Notes: generated from the letters alone by a model not told the origin. Counted from the first letter of the stretch, positions 18,690 to 29,200 are shown. The stretch is 64,000 bases of DNA from an uncultured Saprospiraceae bacterium (GCA_938015595.1 CALLPI010000005.1:124001-188000); one strand, 5' to 3'. Numbers and translations: made by a program.

Positions 18690-21143
18690 TCAAAACGGAT
18701 ACCCCAACCCGAAGTTGAAGTTGATATCTCTCATACCAAAGCCTTTGAAGTCTTCCCAGTAGTCAGCCTCTCGCGGATTGAGCGACATCATGTTGCGCAC
18801 AGGGCGCGGATTGCGCAGGCGCACGCCAAGGTCAAGCCTGAAGATGAAGTAAGTAAAATCCAGGCGGAAGCCAAAACCTGAGCCAATGGCGATTTGCCGG
18901 TAAAAGGCTTCGTTGCGCGGAGTATGCTCGGGGCAATTGACTGAGCTGTGCGGCCTGAGCAGGAGCTGCGAGCCGCAGCGTGCCGGGTCGTTGCGCAGCG
19001 TCCACACGTTGCCGGCATCTAGGAACAGGGCGCCTTTCAGGCGGGAGAACAGGTGGAAGCGCATTTCGGCGCTGAGTTCCAGTTTGAGGTCGCCGGTTTG
19101 ATAGAAGAGCAGCCGATTGGTCAGATTGTTAGATAAGGTATCTAAATAGCCACCGGGCCCCAAGCCGCGAGCAGCCCAGGCACGTATGCTGTTGGGGCCG
19201 CCCACGAAAAATTGCTTGACAAACGGAACATCAGTGGTATAGCCAAAAGGACGGGCTATGCCTATGCTTAGGCGGGATGCAAAACTAGACTTGGGAGAAT
19301 ACTCTTTGTAGTAGCGCATGTCCCACTCGGCACGCAGGTATTGGGAGAAATCAATGCCAGAGATGCGAAGTGTATCCTGTCTCAATGCAAAGGCGTTGTA
19401 CACGGCATTGGCTAACCATACTTCAGCGCCAGCTAACTCCAAGTTAAGCCCCAGGTAGCCTGACTGGCCATAGCGATTGGGGCGGAAGTGGCGCACAAAA
19501 TTGAACTCCTTAAACAAAAAGCTGACAAACAACTGCTTGCCAAAACTGCGTGCCAAAAAGGGATTGGCGGCAATGATGGAGTCGAAGCGGGGCTGTGTCG
19601 CTGGGCGTAGGTAGTCAATGCCAATGTGGTCCATCACATAGCGAGTATTGCTGTTGCGTGGCACATCGTAGCCGAAAGAAGCGTTGAACAGGCTGGTTTC
19701 GTAAAAACCCAGGTTAAATATGTAGCTGAAACGCGTGCTGAGGCGAGTAGTAGCTTTGCTTTGTAGAAGTTGATAGAAATCGTTGCTGAGCAAGCGGTGC
19801 TTACCGATAGGCAGGCGGTTCATGCCGCGCCAAATGCCAATATAGTCCACAAATTTAGGGAAGAACAGGTCATTTTGCAAGCCCAACTCCACCGAGTTCC
19901 AAAAGGCATTGTTGCGAATCTGGCTCAAGTTCACTTCAATGCCGGCGTTAAGGTTGGTGACCATTAGCTCGGCGCCTTTGAATACGTTGCGGTTGCGCGC
20001 CGTGGGTAAAAAGGAAAACCCGATGAGGTTGCCTCGCCCAGTAAGTGTGGTGCCATCTATATAGTTGGCTTCCAGGTCGAAGCCTAGTTCGTACTTGACA
20101 TTGGGCGTCAGCTCTATGCGCAAGTCCAGTACGTTAGGGTCAGAAGGGCTGGCATCCAGTCGGATACGCACAAAGCGAAATACGCCCAGTGCTGAGAGAT
20201 GTTGTATGGTTCGATCGTAGTCATCCTGGCTGTACAACTCGCCTTGGTATAGGTATATGCCGTCGATGATCGTGTGGGGTTTGACCAAAAACATGGGGCG
20301 TCTTAATTTAAACAGGTAATTGCCCACCAGAGTGTCCAAGTAGAGGCTATCGGGCAAGGTAGGGTCAAACTGCGAGAACACCGTGATGCGCCCGACGCGA
20401 TACGTTTGGTGACGGCTGGCGTCGTAAGGTGGGTTCACCTCGACAAATACCTCAGCTTTTTGCTGCGAGTGGGAGGTGTCGACCTCTAGCGGAGCAATCT
20501 GATTGCTGAAAAAGTAGGCATAGCCATGGTTGCGCAAATAGCGAGTTATGCGCTCGCGCTCTGCATCGTACAGCCGACCCTCCAGAGGCGCTCCGCGCTT
20601 GAGCACCGTCTCCGCACTAATCTCTTGCAAAATGCGGTGTATGGCTGTATCGGAGCTGGCAAAGTGCACCGTATCTATGCGTACAGGATCGTTGGGGTTT
20701 ACGTAATAGCGCACCCGTACCCGCTTATCTCGTGGTATGAGCTCGTAACCTACATTGGCCTGAAAGTAGCCCAGGTAGTTGAGGTAGTACTGCATTTGAT
20801 CGCGCGTGGTAATGGCCAGCGTATCCTTGAAGATGGCCGGAGGTTCTGCCCTGCGTGCTTGCCAGCGTTGCCATTTTGAGGTATTGCCCGGGCGATTGCT
20901 GCGGTAGAAAAACCATTGGCGTGGAATAACAAAGAGAAACTTTTTGTTGGGCTGCTGCTTGTATAAGGTGGAAAGCTCGTACTCCAGGTTTTTAAGTTTT
21001 TTTGCGTTCTTTGTCCGAGCCAGTACAATCTCGTTTTTGGTCAGCAGCAACTCACCCTCTTTCAAATAGCGGGTAGTGTTGCATCCGCTGTTCAGCAACG
21101 TCAATATACAGGCAACCCAGGCAAGGTATTTTATCTTGGACAT
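18690..21143 (-). CDS. tamL: TamL: lipoprotein BamA/TamA-family outer-membrane protein
   Basis: An 817-residue Omp85-family protein. It has a lipoprotein signal (LNSGC, Cys21), which separates the Bacteroidota TamL from proteobacterial TamA. POTRA-like domains follow (repeated regions up to about 360, such as YLRNHGYAYFFSNQI), then a C-terminal 16-strand barrel with the surface-antigen signature FFVGGPNSIRAWAARGLGPG. It assists insertion of proteins or lipid transport at the outer membrane with a TamB partner, which is not in this window. The start codon is only 11 bp from the divergent methyltransferase start. Confidence 0.88.
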   Translation of the reverse strand: MSKIKYLAWVACILTLLNSGCNTTRYLKEGELLLTKNEIVLARTKNAKKLKNLEYELSTLYKQQPNKKFLFVIPRQWFFYRSNRPGNTSKWQRWQARRAEPPAIFKDTLAITTRDQMQYYLNYLGYFQANVGYELIPRDKRVRVRYYVNPNDPVRIDTVHFASSDTAIHRILQEISAETVLKRGAPLEGRLYDAERERITRYLRNHGYAYFFSNQIAPLEVDTSHSQQKAEVFVEVNPPYDASRHQTYRVGRITVFSQFDPTLPDSLYLDTLVGNYLFKLRRPMFLVKPHTIIDGIYLYQGELYSQDDYDRTIQHLSALGVFRFVRIRLDASPSDPNVLDLRIELTPNVKYELGFDLEANYIDGTTLTGRGNLIGFSFLPTARNRNVFKGAELMVTNLNAGIEVNLSQIRNNAFWNSVELGLQNDLFFPKFVDYIGIWRGMNRLPIGKHRLLSNDFYQLLQSKATTRLSTRFSYIFNLGFYETSLFNASFGYDVPRNSNTRYVMDHIGIDYLRPATQPRFDSIIAANPFLARSFGKQLFVSFLFKEFNFVRHFRPNRYGQSGYLGLNLELAGAEVWLANAVYNAFALRQDTLRISGIDFSQYLRAEWDMRYYKEYSPKSSFASRLSIGIARPFGYTTDVPFVKQFFVGGPNSIRAWAARGLGPGGYLDTLSNNLTNRLLFYQTGDLKLELSAEMRFHLFSRLKGALFLDAGNVWTLRNDPARCGSQLLLRPHSSVNCPEHTPRNEAFYRQIAIGSGFGFRLDFTYFIFRLDLGVRLRNPRPVRNMMSLNPREADYWEDFKGFGMRDINFNFGLGYPF

Positions 21144-21154
21144 ACAGCAGCAAA

Positions 21155-21922
21155 ATGGCTTTGAGCAAAAACGAAATCAGGCTGATTCAGTCTCTACACC
21201 TCAAGAAGTTTCGCCAAAAATATCACAAATTTTTGGCTGAAGGTGTAAAAATAGCCCTTGAAGCACTGCAACAACCGCGCTTTCGCATTCATCTGCTGTG
21301 TGCAACGCCCGATTGGCTGCACGACTACGCCCCCCAGATAACCTCCTTGCCGGCTGCCGTCATCCGCGAGGTATCCGAAATGGAACTGACCAAAATCTCC
21401 ACGCTGACCACACCCAATAAAGTACTGCTAGTGCTGGATATGCCAGACAAAGCCACCCCCGAGGGCTTGAGTATCCCTGGTAAGGCCTTGTTCCTGGACA
21501 ACATGCAAGACCCTGGCAACCTTGGCGCCATTCTGCGCATTGCCGACTGGTTTGGCATTCCGCAGGTGTTTTGTTCACCCGATAGCGTAGATGCCTTCAA
21601 CCCCAAAGTTGTACAGGCTGGTATGGGCGCCTTTTTGCGCGTACAGTGCCAGGAAGTAGAATTGGCCGCCTTGCGCCAAGCCAACTCGGAGCTACCCGTC
21701 CTGGGCGCCTTGCTGCAGGGTAGCAACGTTTTTGAAACAGCACTGCCCGCCCGGGGTATCTTGGTCATCGGCAACGAAAGCAAAGGCATCCGGGCTGTCA
21801 ACCAGCCGCTCATTGATCTTGCGCTTTCCATTCCTCGCGCAGCCAACGGCGGTGCCGAGTCCCTCAATGCTGCCGTAGCTGCTGGTATCCTTGCCGCACT
21901 GTGGCAGCAAGCCAAAGCATAG
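21155..21922 (+). CDS. TrmH/SpoU-family RNA 2'-O-methyltransferase
   Basis: A 255-residue SPOUT enzyme. An N-terminal substrate-binding domain (SLHLKKFRQKYHKFLAEG) precedes the knot. The conserved motifs are LDNMQDPGNLGAILRIADWFG, VIGNESKGI, and SLNAAVAAGIL at the end (usually SLNVAVA). It methylates a ribose in rRNA or tRNA using S-adenosylmethionine; RlmB-like, but the exact site cannot be told from sequence alone. It is divergent from tamL with an 11-bp spacer, so its promoter must lie inside the tamL coding region. Confidence 0.88.
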   Translation: MALSKNEIRLIQSLHLKKFRQKYHKFLAEGVKIALEALQQPRFRIHLLCATPDWLHDYAPQITSLPAAVIREVSEMELTKISTLTTPNKVLLVLDMPDKATPEGLSIPGKALFLDNMQDPGNLGAILRIADWFGIPQVFCSPDSVDAFNPKVVQAGMGAFLRVQCQEVELAALRQANSELPVLGALLQGSNVFETALPARGILVIGNESKGIRAVNQPLIDLALSIPRAANGGAESLNAAVAAGILAALWQQAKA

Positions 21923-21934
21923 AATGTGTTGGTC

Positions 21935-21975
21935 GAGCTATTTGACCTGCCAGTATAACTGAGCAAGCACCCTCT
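21935..21975. repeat. Possible decayed copy of the window's palindromic element
   Basis: Contains TTTGACCTGCCA, identical to the left arm of the copy at 23122. It is followed at once by TATAACTGAGCAA, close to the TATACTGAGCAA tip of the other arm type. The two halves abut without the palindrome core, as expected for a deleted or rearranged copy. Confidence 0.4.
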
Positions 21976-22025
21976 TCAAACTTTCCCACAGTATTGCCTG
22001 TTGTTCAAGTGTAGTGTTTTGATCT

Positions 22026-22511
22026 ATGACCACTCAAGTACTTTCACAACTGCCCGACTCCGCGCGCCTCTGGATTTACCAAGCCGACAGCCCCTTCCGC
22101 GAGGAAGACTTGCCTGCTCTTCGTGCCAAGTTACAGAATTTCATTCAGCAATGGACTAGCCACAATCAACAACTTGCCGCTGCCGTGGATGTGCTACACT
22201 GCCGGTTCATCGTGTTGGCTGTGGACGAAAGCCAGGCCAGCGCCAGCGGCTGCTCCATTGATAAGTCTGTAGCTTTCCTACAATCTCTGCAAGAGGAGTA
22301 TCGTACTAATCTGTTCAACCGGCTGATTTTCAGTTATCAAGATGGCAGCGAAGTCAAAAGCGTCCACAAAGATGAATTTGCCCGACTTTACGCACAAGGT
22401 CACATCCACGATGATACACCTGTGTTTGACCCTCTCGTAGCCACCAAAGCTGACTTTGACAAAGGCTTTGTAAAGCCTCTTGGCCAAAGTTGGCATAAGC
22501 GAATGGTATAA
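22026..22511 (+). CDS. Bacteroidota conserved small protein, often mislabelled 'ABC transporter ATPase'
   Basis: A 161-residue cytoplasmic protein beginning MTTQVLSQLPDSARLWIYQ and carrying FIVLAVDE and SGCSIDKSVAFLQ. I recognise it as a family widespread in Bacteroidota that databases often call an ABC transporter ATPase. There is no Walker A, signature or Walker B motif here, so that name is not supported. Function unknown. It lies 18 bp upstream of the Spo0M-like gene on the same strand and probably shares its transcript. Confidence 0.75.
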   Translation: MTTQVLSQLPDSARLWIYQADSPFREEDLPALRAKLQNFIQQWTSHNQQLAAAVDVLHCRFIVLAVDESQASASGCSIDKSVAFLQSLQEEYRTNLFNRLIFSYQDGSEVKSVHKDEFARLYAQGHIHDDTPVFDPLVATKADFDKGFVKPLGQSWHKRMV

Positions 22512-22529
22512 CTCAAAACTCCTCATACC

Positions 22530-22994
22530 ATGTTTGGCAAAGTAAAAAAATGGCTCGGTATTGAAGGTGTCAAAGTAGAACTCATCGCCCCAGAGGCCGT
22601 GCTCGAATCGGATGGCGTTATTGAGGGCAAAATTCGCTTTCATACCATGCACACTCAAAAGGTCTATTCCGTTCGCATCAAGCTTGTAGAGCGCTACTCG
22701 CGAGGGCGCGGTGAAAACAAACTCGTGGACGAATACGAATTGGCCTCTACCGAACTTGTGCAAGACATTGAAGTGCCCCAGGACGACATTATAGAAATAG
22801 ACTTCAAGCTGCCCTTCCAACTCGTTAAATCCGATATTGAAGCGCTCGGCACCAAAAATCTTCTGCTTAAGGGCATCTCCCGCCTTGCTCAGTGGTCGCG
22901 CAATGCCCACTCTACCTTCCGCCTCGAAGCCGAAGCCAAAGTACGTGGCACGGCGCTGTCTCCATTTGCGCAAAAAAATATTCTCATCAAGTAA
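22530..22994 (+). CDS. Spo0M/arrestin-fold-like small protein
   Basis: A 154-residue protein with no signal peptide, starting MFGKVKKWLGIEGVKVEL. It has alternating beta strands with PEAVLESDGVIEGKIRF, resembling the start of the sporulation-control protein Spo0M family (arrestin-like fold), and ends ALSPFAQKNILIK. Outside Bacillus, Spo0M-like proteins have no settled role. It is the last gene of a two-gene unit; the palindromic repeat follows 128 bp later. Confidence 0.55.
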   Translation: MFGKVKKWLGIEGVKVELIAPEAVLESDGVIEGKIRFHTMHTQKVYSVRIKLVERYSRGRGENKLVDEYELASTELVQDIEVPQDDIIEIDFKLPFQLVKSDIEALGTKNLLLKGISRLAQWSRNAHSTFRLEAEAKVRGTALSPFAQKNILIK

Positions 22995-23121
22995 AGCCTC
23001 GGCCCAAGGGCCAACGTTTTTGCCCCAGTTGACGTCTATATTGCTACCTTTTGATTGAAAGACTACGCGACTTGACTCGACTGACCGACAAAATTGTCCG
23101 TGCTTGTGTTAAAGCCAACGT

Positions 23122-23198
23122 TATACTTTGACCTGCCAAGTTTTGTGCACAATATCTATCTGTAAATCATGCATAAAAACTTGGCATTACTCAGTATA
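23122..23198 (-). repeat. Interspersed palindromic element, copy A
   Basis: A 77-bp imperfect palindrome in the gap before the peroxidase gene. It begins and ends with TATAC/GTATA. It has the core TTGTGCAC and matches, in reverse, TATACTGAGTAATGCCAAG on the right arm. It shares arms and centre with the copies at 43563, 52333 and 61042. Confidence 0.85.
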
Positions 23199-23266
23199 AG
23201 ATGATTTCTGCTCGAAATCAGTTGTAAACTTTGAAAAAATATTTTCTCACCCAACCCTGCTTGGTT

Positions 23267-24439
23267 ATGAAAACTACTACGCTTATCTTCTTCCTGGCGC
23301 TTGGCTTTTTGCTCACAGCTTGCATCCCTGATCGCGCCGATGTTCAGGCACAGTATTACACACCGGACGAACTGCGCACCCTGCAAGCCCGGCTCAAACT
23401 GCCTGCTCAGGTAGATGAATACAGCTTCGACTTCATAAAAGTATCTAACGCCAAGGCAACTCTGGGGCGAGTGCTGTTCTACGATAAGCAACTCTCTCAC
23501 AACAACAGTGTGTCGTGCGCTTCCTGCCACAAGCAAGACGCTGCTTTTTCTGATACCCGCGCCAAAAGCGTAGGCTTCAATGGCCAGGAGACCAAGCGGA
23601 ACTCCATCCCGTTGGCGGCTTCGGCCAATTTTATCACTTCTTATGGTGGGGGTGGCTCGCTTGCTTTTACAAACAACCCCCACAGTCCTCCTGGGCGTCC
23701 TTTAACCCTTGGATTCCTCTGGGATGAGCGCGCTCGCAGTATTCAGGAGCAAAGCATTTTGGCCATCACCGACCCTCTGGAAATGGGCATGGCCATAGCC
23801 GACCTCTCTGTTAAGCTCTCCCGAGAACCGCACTATTCTATCCTCTTTCGCAAGGCATACGGCGACGAGCGCATCACCCCTGAGCGCATCACCGAAGCCC
23901 TGCAGGAGTTTCTACATGGCATTGTATCAGTCAACTCCAAGTTTGACCGCAATCTGCAAATGCATGGTAGATCTCCTGATGTTGACTTCAGTGGTTTTTC
24001 TTCTTTAGAAAACTCAGGCAAAGCTATCTACATGCTGCATTGTAGTCATTGTCATGGTATAGATATGACCACGCCAGTGATGCGCGTAGCCAATAACGGT
24101 CTGGATCTGGTATCGGAGGATAAAGGTGTAGGGGGTATTACCAATAAAGCCTCTGACATGGGCTTATTTAAAGTGCCTTTTCTGCGCAACGTTGCCTTGA
24201 CTGCTCCTTACATGCACGATGGTAGGTTCAATACCCTTGAGGAAGTGGTAGAGCACTACAACTCTGGTGTAAAAATGCACCCCAACTTGCATCCATTATT
24301 GCATGACCCAGCACAACCAAACACGCCCAAGCGCCTCCACCTGAATACAACTGACAAAGCGGCGCTGGTAGCCTTTCTGCACACGCTTACTGACGATTCC
24401 ACCATTCGGCACAGCCGTTTCTCCGACCCGTTCAAGTAG
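23267..24439 (+). CDS. Di-haem cytochrome c peroxidase (MauG/CcpA family)
   Basis: A 390-residue periplasmic lipoprotein (lipobox LLTAC, Cys19 from the chosen ATG at 23267; an upstream ATG at 23231 would weaken the signal peptide). Two c-type haem sites are visible: CASCHKQ near residue 95 and CSHCHG near 260. Family residues such as FRTPPLRN-like FKVPFLRNVALTAPYMHDG are also present. It reduces hydrogen peroxide with electrons from small cytochromes, or belongs to the related MauG-like oxidases. Convergent with the TolC gene (35-bp gap). Confidence 0.88.
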   Translation: MKTTTLIFFLALGFLLTACIPDRADVQAQYYTPDELRTLQARLKLPAQVDEYSFDFIKVSNAKATLGRVLFYDKQLSHNNSVSCASCHKQDAAFSDTRAKSVGFNGQETKRNSIPLAASANFITSYGGGGSLAFTNNPHSPPGRPLTLGFLWDERARSIQEQSILAITDPLEMGMAIADLSVKLSREPHYSILFRKAYGDERITPERITEALQEFLHGIVSVNSKFDRNLQMHGRSPDVDFSGFSSLENSGKAIYMLHCSHCHGIDMTTPVMRVANNGLDLVSEDKGVGGITNKASDMGLFKVPFLRNVALTAPYMHDGRFNTLEEVVEHYNSGVKMHPNLHPLLHDPAQPNTPKRLHLNTTDKAALVAFLHTLTDDSTIRHSRFSDPFK

Positions 24440-24474
24440 GACTGCATTATCGCGGCTATTCATCGCAGATTTAC

Positions 24475-25917
24475 TTAGAATACCTGCCCTGTAGCCCAAT
24501 CCAAGCCAATCCGCTGTTTGCGGTATTCGGCCTGCATTTTGAGGAGTTTTAGGCGGCCTTCAATGAGTTTTTGCTCACGTGCATTGATGAGAAAGATGGA
24601 ACTGTCGCCCAAATCGAAGCGAACAATTTCGGCCTCGAGCATGCGGCTGAAGTTGCTGACCATATCGTTTAGGAGGGACACCTGCCGGCGGGCATTGTCA
24701 AGGGCATTGTAGTAGCTGCGCACTTTGTTTTCCACTTCGAGGCGTTTTTGCTGGAGTTCGAGGCTGGTATCGAGGATTTTGAGCCTGGTCAATTCCAGTT
24801 TGCCGCGTTCCTTGCGCAGAAAGATGGGGAGGCTGAACTGTAGCCCCCACTTGTAGTTTTGTAAGAAGAGATTGGCCAGGCCGTTGTCGCCAGCGGGGGA
24901 GTAGAGGAAGTTAGTGCCGTTGCCCAGGAAGTTGTACTCCACGTCGAGACGAGGCTTGAGTTGTTCTGCTGCCAGGCGGCGCTCTACGTCGAGCATACTG
25001 ACTTTGATTTGGTAAAACTTTATTAAGGGGTGCCGTTGCATGGCCAACTCTACAAAGGTTTCAGCTGGCGGCAGTGGCATGGCGGTATCGCTGTTGTCAA
25101 GCAAGGGGGGGCGTAGGTTATCAGTTATTTCCAGGGGGGTATTGTTTTCCCACCAAAGGAAGTTGGAGAGGGCGAGGCTGGCGTTGAGGTAGTCCACGTC
25201 AGCGTCGTAGAGTTCACTAAGGCGGGTTTGCACCAGAATGAAGGCTTCGAGGGTATCAATGGCGGGTTTGTCGCCTTGCATGAAACTTTCCACTAGGCCG
25301 CGCTGTCGTACCAGAGCAAGGTCGAGGGCTTGCTGTATAGCCAGGCGTTGGTTGTAGGTCAGCGCCCAGTTCCAATATACTTTGGCGGCGTCGAGAAAGA
25401 GGTTATTGAGGATGTTTTGGCGGGTAGCTTCATTGCTTTGAGCAAAGAGGCGCGCTTGTTGTAGGGCGGCGCGGCGTTCGTCAATGATCAGACCCTGCCC
25501 CAGGGTAGCTTTTAGCCCTAGGATAGCTTGGCCTGCTGCAGGCAGTTTGTGCTCTGGGTCTACGTTGATGCCGGTGGCTGTCTGGAAGGCGGCTTTCAGC
25601 TCAAGACCATACCAGGTGGGTATTTTGAGGCCGCTGTTGCCGAAAGTGAAGTATTCGTCGTTGCCGAAGGATTTTTGCTCCCAGTCGGAATAGAGTTTAG
25701 GGTCGAAAAGGCCTCTGGCCATGCGCATGTTGGCGCGCGCTTGGTTGTCAAGCAGACCAGCTTGTCGGGCTACGGGGTGGTACGAGGCTACCCACTCGAG
25801 AAATTCCTCCTGAGTGAACACGCGGGCAGTGTCACTGCCTTGGGCCTGCGCTGCTGGCCACAGAAAAGAAGAAAAAATGAAGACCAAGCATAAATATTTG
25901 CTGCTCCACATAGGCAT
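24475..25917 (-). CDS. TolC-family outer-membrane efflux protein
   Basis: A 480-residue protein with a signal peptide ending near PAAQAQG. Long amphipathic helices follow, in the two-fold repeated pattern of the outer-membrane efflux protein family (for example QARLFAQSNEATRQNILNNL). I chose the ATG at 25917 because it gives a clean signal peptide; 25911 is an alternative and the frame is open to 26001. It lies downstream of the RND permease on the same strand, after a 377-bp gap. It may be a second exit duct for that system or serve another pump. Confidence 0.82.
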   Translation of the reverse strand: MPMWSSKYLCLVFIFSSFLWPAAQAQGSDTARVFTQEEFLEWVASYHPVARQAGLLDNQARANMRMARGLFDPKLYSDWEQKSFGNDEYFTFGNSGLKIPTWYGLELKAAFQTATGINVDPEHKLPAAGQAILGLKATLGQGLIIDERRAALQQARLFAQSNEATRQNILNNLFLDAAKVYWNWALTYNQRLAIQQALDLALVRQRGLVESFMQGDKPAIDTLEAFILVQTRLSELYDADVDYLNASLALSNFLWWENNTPLEITDNLRPPLLDNSDTAMPLPPAETFVELAMQRHPLIKFYQIKVSMLDVERRLAAEQLKPRLDVEYNFLGNGTNFLYSPAGDNGLANLFLQNYKWGLQFSLPIFLRKERGKLELTRLKILDTSLELQQKRLEVENKVRSYYNALDNARRQVSLLNDMVSNFSRMLEAEIVRFDLGDSSIFLINAREQKLIEGRLKLLKMQAEYRKQRIGLDWATGQVF

Positions 25918-26294
25918 ACAAGTTGCTTTTGAAAAAGCCATACCTATAAAGCGTACATTAGCTGTAAATGTTCTTGTTGCGGGTATAGATAGCCGTGACA
26001 CTGCGAATCATCAAGAGCCTATCTCATACGCAACAGAGCTTACGGCAGGGGCATGCTACCTGATAAATGCCTGCAAAGGAGTACCTTGTAAAAGGAGAGT
26101 GCTCTGCTCAGCATGGCTTCGTAGTTCCTTCTTCTCTACCAGGCAATGCAAATCTGGTAGGATTTTTACAACAAGATGGGCAGGAAGGCCCTCATAGCCG
26201 GAGATCTTGCAAGCCTTGCCTAAAAAGGCGGCCATTTCATGCCCGGATGGAGCTCACCTGCCCAATCATTTATTTCATCTGCCTTAACCACCCC
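25918..26294. other. 377-bp intergenic stretch between the TolC and RND genes
   Basis: I find no coding frame that looks real. An imperfect hairpin (CTACCAG at 26136-26142 pairing with CTGGTAG at 26154-26160, then GATTTTT) is the only structure noticed. It reads as a weak terminator only on the plus strand, where no gene ends, so its role is unclear. The TolC promoter presumably lies here. Confidence 0.4.
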
Positions 26295-29200
26295 TCACAC
26301 ACCCACTTCTTCGGGTTTTGGTTGACCATTAGGTGCAGGTAAAATATTGTGGTGGCCGTGCTCCAGTAGGTAGTTTTCAATAGGGAGTGTACCTAGGCGC
26401 TTCTGGCGGCGGATGTCGCCTTTGATCCAGTCCACAATATAATATACTACTGGCACTACTACGAGCGTGAGCAGCATGGAGCTAGAGAGGCCGCCAATGA
26501 GCGCCCAGGCCAGGCCGTTTTTCCATTCGGCGCCAGCACCTTTGGCCAGGGCAATAGGCATCATGCCAAATACCATGGCAATGGTGGTCATGAGAATAGG
26601 GCGCAAGCGGATACGACCGGCGAGAATGAGCGAATCAAAAGTGCCATAGCCTTCGGCCTTCATCTGGTTAGCAAAGTCCACTAGCAGGATGGCGTTTTTG
26701 CCCACCAAACCCACCAGCATGATGATGCCCACGATGGAGAAGATGTCCAGTGTCTGCATGGTGAGGGCCATGGCTAGCAGAGCACCTACAATGGCTACCG
26801 GGATAGAAAACAGTACCACGAAGGGATACACCCAGTTGTCGTACAAGGCTACCATAATGAGATAGACAAACAATATGGCCGAAAGAAAGGCAATACCCAG
26901 GCTGCCAAAGCCCTCTTCCTGGGCTCTGAGGTCGCCGTCATAGGCGATGGACACTCCCGTGGGCGGCGGGTTCTGGGCAATGATGGCCTTAATTTCGCTG
27001 CCTACTGTGCCAGCGGGGCGGCCCAGTACCTTGGACTTCACCGTCACGGCAGCAGCGCGATCTTTGCGCTCCAGTTGGGAGGGGCCGGTGGTTTGGGTGA
27101 TGGTGGCAAACTGGTCGAGACGGATGATTTCGCCGCGTGTATTGACAAAGCTCAACTGTGCAATATCGGCTACGCTTCGGCGGTCGAAGGCGTCCAGTTT
27201 CACGTTGATGTCGTATTCGTTGGCGCCATCGCGGAACTTGGCATTGGTGTTGCCCGAAAAAGCGGTTTGCATGGTAGCACCCACAATTTGCATATTCAGC
27301 CCCAGTTCGGCCATGCGCTCGCGGTTGACGCGCACGTCAATTTCGGGGTTACCCTCTTTTACGCTCAGTTCTGCCTCCAGCGTGCCAGGCACTTTTTTGG
27401 TTTCTTCTAGCAGGAAATTAGCGTACTGCATGGCATCTTCCAGCCGGGCAGCGCTCACAATTACCTGAATGGGGGCTTCGTCAGCTCCGCCAAAGAAGCT
27501 CACCAAGTTGGTGCTGACTTTGACGCCGGGCATTTGGCGCTCCAGTTCATTGCGCAAGCGGCTGGCATACACATCAGAGCGTACACCTTGGCGTTGATCG
27601 AGGGGTACCATCTTTACCTGGATTTCGGCCAGGTAGGGAGTGCTCTGTCCGCCCAGCAGGCCGGTAGTACGGCCTACATTGGTGAAGATGTTGGTTACTT
27701 CAGGTTTGTCGGCCAGCAGGCGTTCTACCTTTTGTGCGGCCAGGTTGGTCTCCTTAAGGGTGGCCGACTTGGGTAGCTCTACCTGGATGATGAACTCGCC
27801 GCGGTCGCTATTGCCAAAGAAAGCCGTACCGATGAACCCACCGCCCACCAGGGCAAAAGAGCTAAAAAATAGTACTGCATTAGTGATGAGCACGATAGCC
27901 TTGTGCCTCAGTGACCACTTCAGTAGGCGGGTGTAGGCTTCAGTCAGGTTGATCAGCCCTTTTTCAAAAGCCAGGAAAAAGCGACCAATAAAACTTTTGC
28001 CGCTGAGATTGGTCACTTTAGCAAAACGTGAAGCCAGCATGGGCGTGATGGTAAAGGATACGAATAAACTCATAAGCGTGGAAAATACCACTACCCAGGC
28101 AAACTGCCCCATGATGTTGCCTACGATACCACCTGAGAGTGCCAGTGGCACAAACACCACTACGTCCACCAAGGTGATGGATAGGGCCGTGAAGCCAATT
28201 TCATTGCGGCCATCAAGGGCGGCTATACGGCGATTTTTGCCCATTTCCATGTGACGGTATATGTTTTCGAGCACCACAATGCTGTCGTCCACCAGGATAC
28301 CCACCACAAGGGACATAGCCAGCAGCGTCATCAGGTTGAGGGTAAACCCAAAAAGGTACATGCCTATGAAAGTGGATACCAGAGAGGCCGGAATAGCCAC
28401 CATGATGATGAGTGAGTTGCGGATAGTGTGCAAGAACACAAGCATGACCAGGGCTACCAGTACAATAGCCAGGCCGAGGTCATGGATCACGGCGTCCACA
28501 GCTTCGTTGGTGAAATCGGTGGAGTCGTTGCCGATTTCAAAGCTGAGTTGTTGGGCTTTGTACTGTTCTTTGAGTTTATTCATTTCGGCCTTGATACCTG
28601 CTGATACCGCTACGGCGTTGGCATCGTTTTGTTTTTGTATGAGGATGCCAATAGAACTGCGTCCATTGAGGCGGTTGAGGTCCTCGGGGTCTTTTTGCAC
28701 GTCTTGTACTTCGGCCACATCGGCCAGCTTGATAGAGACGCCGTTGGGCAAGGTGAATAGCGAGAGGTTGCGCAGGTCGTCTAGGGTTTGGAGTTTGCCG
28801 GCCAGGCGCACCAGGATTTGCTCTTGCTCGCTTTTGATTTTGCCGGTAGGGAAATCCAGGTTGGCTGCTTGCAAGGCCTGGACGATCTGCAGCAAGGACA
28901 AGTTGTTTTGTTCCAGCTTGTTGCGATTGACTTGCACCTGTATTTCGCGCTCCTGGCCGCCTACCAGCGTCACTTGGCCCACGCCTTCTACGCGGGAAAG
29001 TGCTGGCTTCACGCGGTTTTTCATCAGGTCGTACAGCTCGGCAGGTGCGAGGTTGGCATTGCCAGCTATGCTCATGATGGGGAATTCGTCGGAGGCAAAC
29101 TTGGAGATGACTGGCGCTTTGGCATCTGCCGGCAGGGTGGCCTGAATGGCATTGATCTTGCGCTGTACTTCTTGCAGCGACAGGTCTATTTTGGTGTTTT

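Noticed and set aside
22278-22973. 231-codon minus-strand frame across two small genes
   Set aside because: Covers both well-formed plus-strand genes and their gap; the product has no recognisable domain.
28261-29145. 294-codon plus-strand frame opposite the RND permease
   Set aside because: Serine/arginine/threonine-rich translation typical of an antisense shadow; the minus-strand RND protein is complete and clear.
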